Source: Verrucomicrobiia bacterium (GTDB lineage: Bacteria; Verrucomicrobiota; Verrucomicrobiia; JABWAM01). Taken from it: a stretch of DNA of 47,289 nucleotides. The position numbers and the translations under genes are program-made. The DNA lies in contig JADZFN010000061.1 in assembly GCA_020849895.1 (NCBI GenBank), positions 1 through 47,289 on the forward strand, in the 5' to 3' direction. Under the pieces are notes generated by a model. The model did not search any database. It was not told the origin of the DNA and saw nothing but the letters and a program-made list of their open reading frames with translations. Numbering within the stretch: position 1 is the stretch's first letter; each line of letters starts with the position of its first letter. This document shows, one piece after another, positions 42,417 through 47,289 of this stretch.

Positions 42417-43349
42417 TCACGCCCTCCTCGCCCGACAGCGGACCCGGGACGTGAAGTTCAGGATTCGCGCCAGAGTGGCCTTCAAATCGCGGCGGTGAAC
42501 GATCAGGTCAATGAGGCCGTGCTCCAAGAGGAACTCGGCGGTCTGAAAGCCTTCGGGAAGCTCCTCCCGGGTCGTCTCGCGGATCACGCGCGCACCGGCG
42601 AAACCGATCCTCGCCTTCGGTTCGGCGAGGATGACGTCGCCGAGCGAGCCGAAGCTGGCCATGACGCCCGCCATGGTGGGGTTTGTGAGGACGTTCACGC
42701 AGGCGAGGCGCGCCCGCGCGTGGCGCGCGAGGGCCGCGCTGGTCTTCGCCATCTGCATGAGGCTGAGCATGCCTTCGTACATCCGGGCGCCGCCTGAGGC
42801 GCAGATGAGGATCACGGGAAGCTTTGCACGGGTGGCGCCTTCGATGGTCCGGGTGATCTTTTCGCCCACCACCGATCCCATGCTTCCTCCGAGAAATTCG
42901 AAATCCATCACCGCGAGGCCCACGCGCCGCCCCTCGATGGCGCAAAAACCGGTGACAATGGCGTCCTTCAGGCCCGTCTTCTTTTGATTGGCACGAAGCT
43001 TGGGCGCGTAGCTGACGGCTCCACGAAACCCGAGCGCGTCCACGGGGGAAAGCGCGACGTCCTTTTCCTCGAACGTTCCGGAATCGGCAAGCCAGGCCAC
43101 GCGATCGCGCGCCCGCGCGGGAAAATGGAATCGGCACCGGGGACAGACGCGCAGGGACTCGTTGAGCTCCTTGCAGGTGATCATCTCGTCGCAGCCGTTG
43201 CAGCGGATCCAGACGCCCTTGGGGATCTCGCGCCGCTTCACGCCGCTGACGGCGCGGGGCTTGTCGAACACTTTGGCGAGCGCCGCGGGCGCTTTCGGCG
43301 CGGGCGTCGTCGGCGGCGGCGGCGCGCTGCTGGGTGGAGGTGTTTCCAC
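42417..43349 (-). CDS. accD: Acetyl-CoA carboxylase, carboxyltransferase beta subunit
   Basis: 310 residues from GTG 43349, with ggag closely upstream. A proline-rich N-terminal extension of about 40 residues is followed by the zinc ribbon Cys50, Cys53, Cys69 and Cys72 (CNGCDEMITC...CPRC). The crotonase-like carboxyltransferase core has MDFEFLGGSMGSVVGEKITR, LPVILICASGGARMYEGMLS and AEPKARIGFAGARVIRETTR. With AccA it transfers CO2 from carboxybiotin to acetyl-CoA in fatty acid synthesis. It is last in the fabG-trpB-CPBP-comF-accD operon, 44 bp after comF. Confidence 0.95.
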   Translation of the reverse strand: METPPPSSAPPPPTTPAPKAPAALAKVFDKPRAVSGVKRREIPKGVWIRCNGCDEMITCKELNESLRVCPRCRFHFPARARDRVAWLADSGTFEEKDVALSPVDALGFRGAVSYAPKLRANQKKTGLKDAIVTGFCAIEGRRVGLAVMDFEFLGGSMGSVVGEKITRTIEGATRAKLPVILICASGGARMYEGMLSLMQMAKTSAALARHARARLACVNVLTNPTMAGVMASFGSLGDVILAEPKARIGFAGARVIRETTREELPEGFQTAEFLLEHGLIDLIVHRRDLKATLARILNFTSRVRCRARRA

Positions 43350-43393
43350 AACTCCGCAAGGCTAGCAGAGGGCTTCGGACGGGGCAACCCGCC

Positions 43394-44146
43394 TCATCCG
43401 CGCGCGAGGGTGAGGGCCAGGACGGCTTCGGCACCGGCCGCACGCAGGGTCGCGGCGCATTCGCTCAACGTCGAACCCGTGGTCAACACGTCGTCCACGA
43501 GCAGGACGCGGCGGACGGCCGCGGTCTTCGGAAGGCGCGCGCGGAAGGCGGCGCGGAGATTTCTCTGCCGTTCCTCGCGGTCGAGGCAGGTCTGCGTCTC
43601 GGTGGGGCGGACGCGCTCGAGGACGTGCGGCGCGAACGGCAGGCCGCGCGCCCGGGCGAGCGCGCGCGCAAGAAGGGCAGCCTGGTTCAGCCCGCGCTGC
43701 CGCTCGCGCACGGGATGAAGCGGCACGGGGACCACAATCTCCACTCGTTCGCCTTCGAGATGGTGCGCAACGCCTTCGAGGAACCACGCTTCGAGCGCAG
43801 GAATCCAGAAGAGCTCGTTGCGGTATTTCAATCCGTGGATCGCGCGGCGGACGACCCCCCGGAAGCGGACGGCGGCACGAGCCCTCTCGAACTCCAGGAC
43901 GGCGTCGTGGCAGTTCGGGCAGGAGGCATTCTCTCCAACGAGTCCGGAAAAGGGAAGCCCGCAGCGCTCGCACCAGGGCGGCACGATCGGCGAAACCGAC
44001 GCGAAACAGCCGTCGCAGAGAAACGCGAAGCGCTCGCAGAATCGCGTCTCGCCGCAGATCTGGCATTGTCTCGGCCAGACAAGATCCGCCGCGGAACGAA
44101 GCAGACGCCGCAGCCTCCCGACGATCGCCTGGTCGGCGCCGCGCAT
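43394..44146 (-). CDS. ComF family phosphoribosyltransferase-like protein
   Basis: 250 residues from ATG 44146, with GGAG 8 bases upstream; the frame is open further upstream but there it overlaps the preceding gene. Four cysteine pairs (28/31, 44/47, 59/62, 76/79) form the double zinc finger of ComF, and the phosphoribosyltransferase part follows, with VPVPLHPVRERQRGLNQAAL and the PRPP loop RVLLVDDVLTTGSTL (about residue 216-230). ComF acts with the helicase-like ComFA/PriA in uptake of single-stranded DNA during competence. No other competence gene is in the window. It starts 16 bp after the CPBP protease gene. Confidence 0.92.
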   Translation of the reverse strand: MRGADQAIVGRLRRLLRSAADLVWPRQCQICGETRFCERFAFLCDGCFASVSPIVPPWCERCGLPFSGLVGENASCPNCHDAVLEFERARAAVRFRGVVRRAIHGLKYRNELFWIPALEAWFLEGVAHHLEGERVEIVVPVPLHPVRERQRGLNQAALLARALARARGLPFAPHVLERVRPTETQTCLDREERQRNLRAAFRARLPKTAAVRRVLLVDDVLTTGSTLSECAATLRAAGAEAVLALTLARG

Positions 44147-44162
44147 GCGGTCGGCTCCGGAA

Positions 44163-45071
44163 TCAGGCCTTCTGCCTCGCCCCGAACAACCCGAGGAGCC
44201 GCGCCTGCGCCGCAAGCGGCGCGAGGGCCAGCGCGCCGTGGGAAAGATTGCCTCCACCGAGAAGCCAATTCGGCCATCGGGCGACGGCTGCGCCCGGTTG
44301 AAGGAATTCGGAAGCGAGCATCAGAACGACGATCCAACCGGCGTGCATCCCGATGGGGAGACCGAGCGTTCTCTCGCGTTCGAGGGCGCGGCAGAGCATC
44401 CACGCGAGAACGGCAAGAACGGCGAGCCCCCCCGCGATCGCCTCCGGCCGGGCGAGCCCTTCGCAGGCCGCACCGAGCATGCGGAATCCGCTCCATGCGT
44501 CCACAGGGCCGAGCGCGGCGGCGTTCGGAGGCTTCAGGAAGTGGATGACGGGGAAGAAGATGAGTTGGACGCCGTAAGCAAGCGCGCGCCCTCCTTCCCG
44601 TCGGAAAAGTTGAAAGACGTAGCCGCGAAAGAACGCCTCCTCGAGGAGGGAAACGACCACGGCGGCGAGCGCGGCGGCGGCGAGGATGCCGCCCAACCGC
44701 TCGACGGGAGGCGTGTCGCGCACGCGCACCCAGCCGAGCGCGAACAGGACACCCACGTAAAGCGCGAACACGCCCAGACTCGTCGCGGCACCGAGCAGGA
44801 CGCCGCGGACCGCGCCCGATCCGCGCAACCCCAGCGCGCGCGCCGAGGCGAAGCCCGTCGCGCGCAGCAGAGGCCAGAAGCTCAGGAGAATGGCGATCTG
44901 GAGGCAGCGGTTGAAGTAGCGATGAAAAGGATGGCGGGCGAGTTTCTCCGCGAGCTCCCAGGAGGTCAGGTCGGCAAAACTTCGAGCGCCATGCCAAAGC
45001 GCCGGCGAAACGATCGCCGCGAAGAGGACGCAGCCGCCGAGGAACAGGAGGAACCGCGCGAGGGAACGCAT
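44163..45071 (-). CDS. CPBP family intramembrane metalloprotease
   Basis: 302 residues with about eight hydrophobic segments. The Abi/CAAX-protease motifs are present: EExxxR at 144-149 (SLLEEAFFRGYV), a histidine in FFPVIHF (177) and one in GMHAGW (243), which together coordinate the metal inside the membrane. Members process prenylated or peptide substrates or confer bacteriocin immunity; here the function is unknown. The start ATG 45071 is one base after the trpB stop, so translational coupling is likely. Confidence 0.88.
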   Translation of the reverse strand: MRSLARFLLFLGGCVLFAAIVSPALWHGARSFADLTSWELAEKLARHPFHRYFNRCLQIAILLSFWPLLRATGFASARALGLRGSGAVRGVLLGAATSLGVFALYVGVLFALGWVRVRDTPPVERLGGILAAAALAAVVVSLLEEAFFRGYVFQLFRREGGRALAYGVQLIFFPVIHFLKPPNAAALGPVDAWSGFRMLGAACEGLARPEAIAGGLAVLAVLAWMLCRALERERTLGLPIGMHAGWIVVLMLASEFLQPGAAVARWPNWLLGGGNLSHGALALAPLAAQARLLGLFGARQKA

Positions 45072-45072
45072 A

Positions 45073-46299
45073 TCAGGCGCCGGACGCGCCGCCCGAAAGG
45101 CGGAGGTGACGGCCGACTTCCGCGACGTCCTTGTCGCCGCGGCCTGAGAGGTTGACGACGATCAACTGGGAGCGCTTCATCCGTGGCGCGTGGCGCATCA
45201 CCCACGCGAGCGCGTGCGCGGACTCGAGCGCGGGGAGGATCCCCTCGAGGCGGCTCAACTCGCGGAAGGCACGCAGGGCGCTGGCGTCGCGGGCGAAGGC
45301 GTATTCCGCACGGCCGAGGTCCCGCAGCAGCGCGTGTTCGGGACCGACCGCTGCGTAGTCGAGCCCCGCGGAGACCGAGTGGGTCGAGGCGATCTGGCCG
45401 TCGCCGTCCTGGAGCACGAAGGTGCGGGCGCCCTGAAGCACGCCGAGACGTCCGCCGGCAAAGCGCGCGGCGTGGTCGCCGAGCTTCGGGCCGCGTCCGC
45501 CCGCCTCGACGCCCACCATGCGGACGCGGCGGTCGCGGAGGAAGGCGTGGAAAAGCCCGAGGGCGTTCGAGCCGCCGCCGACGCAGGCCACGAGGACGTC
45601 CGGCAGGCGCTTTTCGGCGCGGAGGATCTGCGCACGCGCCTCGCGCCCGAGGACGTCCTGAAAGACGCGCACCATCACGGGATACGGGTGCGGCCCGTAG
45701 ACGGTGCCGAGGACGTAGTGCGTGGTGCGGACGTTCGTCACCCAGTCGCGCATGGCTTCGTTGATGGCCTCCTTGAGGGTCTGCTGGCCGACGGCGATTT
45801 CGCGGACTTCCGCCCCGAGGAGGCGCATGCGGTCCACATTGAGCGCTTGGCGGCGGGCGTCCGCCGCGCCCATGTAGATGACGCAGCGCAACCCAAAACG
45901 CGCGGCGGCGGCGGCGGTGGCCACGCCGTGCTGGCCTGCGCCGGTCTCGGCAATTACGCGCGTCTTGCCCATGCGCCGCACCAGCAGCATCTGGCCGAGG
46001 ACGTTGTTGATCTTGTGCGCGCCGGTGTGGAGGAGATCCTCGCGCTTGAGCCAGATCCGCGCGCCGCCGAGGGCGCGCGTGAGGCGCTCCGCGAAATAGA
46101 GAGGCGTCGGACGCCCTGCATACGCGCCGAGGAGGGCGTCCAACTCCCGACGGAAAGCAGGGTCGCGCCGCGCGCGACGGAACTCGGCGTCGAGTTCGCG
46201 CAGCGGCTGGATCAGGGTCTCGGGGGCGTAGATCCCGCCGTAGGGGCCGTAGTGGCCGCCGGCGTCGGGTTCGCCCCGGTAGTCGTTGTGCGCGCGCAT
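45073..46299 (-). CDS. trpB: Tryptophan synthase beta subunit
   Basis: 408 residues. The TrpB1 signature is complete: [15 protein letters not shown] at the start, [16 protein letters not shown] with the Schiff-base lysine at 96, [33 protein letters not shown] for the cofactor phosphate, [35 protein letters not shown] and a terminal [10 protein letters not shown]. It makes tryptophan from indole and serine. The trpA gene normally next to it is absent from this operon. It starts 21 bp after fabG, without a Shine-Dalgarno sequence. Confidence 0.95.
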   Translation of the reverse strand: MRAHNDYRGEPDAGGHYGPYGGIYAPETLIQPLRELDAEFRRARRDPAFRRELDALLGAYAGRPTPLYFAERLTRALGGARIWLKREDLLHTGAHKINNVLGQMLLVRRMGKTRVIAETGAGQHGVATAAAAARFGLRCVIYMGAADARRQALNVDRMRLLGAEVREIAVGQQTLKEAINEAMRDWVTNVRTTHYVLGTVYGPHPYPVMVRVFQDVLGREARAQILRAEKRLPDVLVACVGGGSNALGLFHAFLRDRRVRMVGVEAGGRGPKLGDHAARFAGGRLGVLQGARTFVLQDGDGQIASTHSVSAGLDYAAVGPEHALLRDLGRAEYAFARDASALRAFRELSRLEGILPALESAHALAWVMRHAPRMKRSQLIVVNLSGRGDKDVAEVGRHLRLSGGASGA

Positions 46300-46320
46300 G
46301 GCGGAAAAACGGAGGCAGCC

Positions 46321-47067
46321 CTACATCGTCATCCCACCGTCCACGGCGAGGACCTGCCCCGTGATGTAGGCCGCCGAAGGGCCGGCGAGGAAAAGGACCG
46401 CCTGCGCGATGTCGTCGGGCGCGCCGAAGCGCGCGAGGGGGATCTGGGCCTTGAGCTTCTCCCGGAACTCCGCGGCGAGTCCGGAGGTCATGTCCGTCTC
46501 GATGAAGCCCGGCGCCACGGCGTTGCAGGTGATCCCGCGCGAGGCGAACTCGCGCGCCACCGACCGGGTGAACCCGAGCAGCGCCGCCTTCGACGCGGCG
46601 TAGTTGGCCTGACCCGCGTTGCCGATTCGCCCGATCACCGAGCTGATGTTCACGATCCGCCCCGAACGCTGCTTGAGAAACGCGCGGCTGAGCGCGCGCG
46701 TGAAAAAGAACGCCCCGTCGAGGTTCGTCCGAAGCACGGCGCTCCAGTCCTCATCCGACATGCGCATGAGCAGCCCGTCGCGCGTGATCCCCGCGTTGTT
46801 GACGAGCACGTCCACCTTCTTGAAATCAGCCAGCGCCTTCTCGACCGTCGCGTTCACCTCCGCCGAACTCGCGATGTCCGCGGCGTACGCCCGGGCGGCG
46901 CCGCCGGCGGCCGCGATCTCCTCGACCGCCGACCGGGCGTTCGCCTCGGTGCGGCTCACACAGGCCACCGCCGCGCCCGCGCGGGCGAACGCCAGCGCCA
47001 CCGCCCGTCCAATCCCCCGCCCCGCACCCGTCACCAACGCCACCGTGCCGCGAAAATCATGGTTCAT
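46321..47067 (-). CDS. fabG: 3-oxoacyl-ACP reductase
   Basis: 248 residues from ATG 47067; a GTG at 47082 is an alternative with a poorly spaced ggag. A short-chain dehydrogenase with TGAGRGIG (13-20), NNAG (90-93), the catalytic Ser142/143, Tyr156 and Lys160 (YAASKAALLGFTRSVAREFA), and the FabG-type AVAPGFIETDMT. AITGQVLAVDGGMTM-like end (YITGQVLAVDGGMTM) is standard. It reduces beta-ketoacyl-ACP in fatty acid elongation. It is first in an operon ending in accD, another fatty acid gene. A promoter candidate TTGGCG-17-TGTCAT lies immediately upstream on the minus strand (about 47076-47104), which predicts a very short leader. Confidence 0.93.
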   Translation of the reverse strand: MNHDFRGTVALVTGAGRGIGRAVALAFARAGAAVACVSRTEANARSAVEEIAAAGGAARAYAADIASSAEVNATVEKALADFKKVDVLVNNAGITRDGLLMRMSDEDWSAVLRTNLDGAFFFTRALSRAFLKQRSGRIVNISSVIGRIGNAGQANYAASKAALLGFTRSVAREFASRGITCNAVAPGFIETDMTSGLAAEFREKLKAQIPLARFGAPDDIAQAVLFLAGPSAAYITGQVLAVDGGMTM

Positions 47068-47075
47068 CGCGGACC

Positions 47076-47289
47076 ATGACACTCCACCCGCCGCGCCTCG
47101 CCAAGCAAAATCGGCTCGGCTACCCTTCGCCCTTGCCTTCCACCCTGCCCATTCATGCCGCCGCCGATGAGATCGCCCGCGCGTTTCGGGAGCACACGCG
47201 GGTCCTCCTGACCGCGCCCACCGGCTCGGGCAAGTCCACCCAGACGCCGCAAATCCTGCTCGATCGCGGCCTGCTCGGAAGCGGCCAGG
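47076..47289 (+). CDS. hrpB: HrpB-type ATP-dependent RNA helicase, N-terminal part cut by the window end
   Basis: The frame opens at ATG 47076 and stays open through the window end (71 codons). It reads STLPIHAAADEIARAF, then VLLTAPTGSGKSTQTPQ with the Walker A motif GSGKST, then ILLDRGLL. This spacing of LPI, helix and Walker A is that of DEAH-box HrpB/HrpA helicases. HrpB proteins usually begin just before LPV/LPI, so TTG 47133 may be the real start; TACCCT six bases before it resembles the -10 boxes used elsewhere here. The first ATG is only 8 bases from the divergent fabG start. Confidence 0.75.
   Translation, partial: MTLHPPRLAKQNRLGYPSPLPSTLPIHAAADEIARAFREHTRVLLTAPTGSGKSTQTPQILLDRGLLGSGQ

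Noticed and set aside
1..47289. CRISPR arrays, rRNA genes, prophage or integrase modules
   Set aside because: No repeat-spacer pattern, conserved rRNA words, or phage structural or integrase motifs were seen.

Overview
The window looks like a contig from a GC-rich member of Verrucomicrobiota. Three markers support this: a pseudopilin with the H-X9-DG C-terminal motif (1209-1682), a PEP-CTERM sorting signal (1701-2486) and a bacterial PUR-domain protein (42085-42330). No rRNA, tRNA or CRISPR array was seen. The assignment is an inference from gene families; no search was possible.

Region 1 (1-7.6 kb) is accessory-like. It holds a possible transposase start cut by the left edge, a secreted LamG-type protein, the pseudopilin, the PEP-CTERM protein, an AraC-type regulator and a DapA-like lyase. 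Divergent from these runs a Gfo/Idh/MocA dehydrogenase, sugar phosphate isomerase and YcsI-type hydro-lyase operon. Between the two arms lie two 35-bp direct repeats, each containing a promoter-like sequence. Together these genes look like a regulated sugar-acid or polyol catabolic unit of unknown substrate. It ends at a disordered 0.5-kb stretch (about 7.5-8.1 kb) where the hydro-lyase frame runs past its family end into an antisense gene fragment.

Region 2 (8.1-27 kb) is mostly core metabolism: a neutral-ceramidase-like protein, YajQ, CreD, a carbamoyltransferase-MOSC-MobA operon, glutamate synthase large and small subunits separated by a secreted DUF11-type protein, asparagine synthase, a family 9 glycosyltransferase and a convergent class III aminotransferase.

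Region 3 (27-33.6 kb) carries an orphan adenine methyltransferase, an Rnk-type RNA polymerase-binding protein and an unusual CPA2 cation/proton antiporter. A PtsN-like EIIA protein is divergent from the antiporter. IF-3 with a long leader and C-terminal tail follows, then a conserved-looking protein of unknown function.

Region 4 (33.7-42.3 kb) has mannose-6-phosphate isomerase, Pcm, and a minus-strand operon of GDP-mannose dehydratase, ECF sigma factor and peptide-binding lipoprotein. Divergent from it are dTDP-glucose dehydratase, an enolase-superfamily enzyme and a BamE-like lipoprotein. The PUR gene follows, with its ribosome-binding site inside a hairpin. ManA, Gmd, RfbB and the glycosyltransferase point to surface polysaccharide synthesis.

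Region 5 (42.4-47.3 kb) is a tight minus-strand operon fabG-trpB-CPBP protease-comF-accD without trpA, divergent from a HrpB-type helicase cut by the right edge.

Many genes lack a Shine-Dalgarno sequence. Several of these are preceded by a TTG-N20-TA promoter pattern so close to the start codon that leaderless or nearly leaderless mRNAs are likely.
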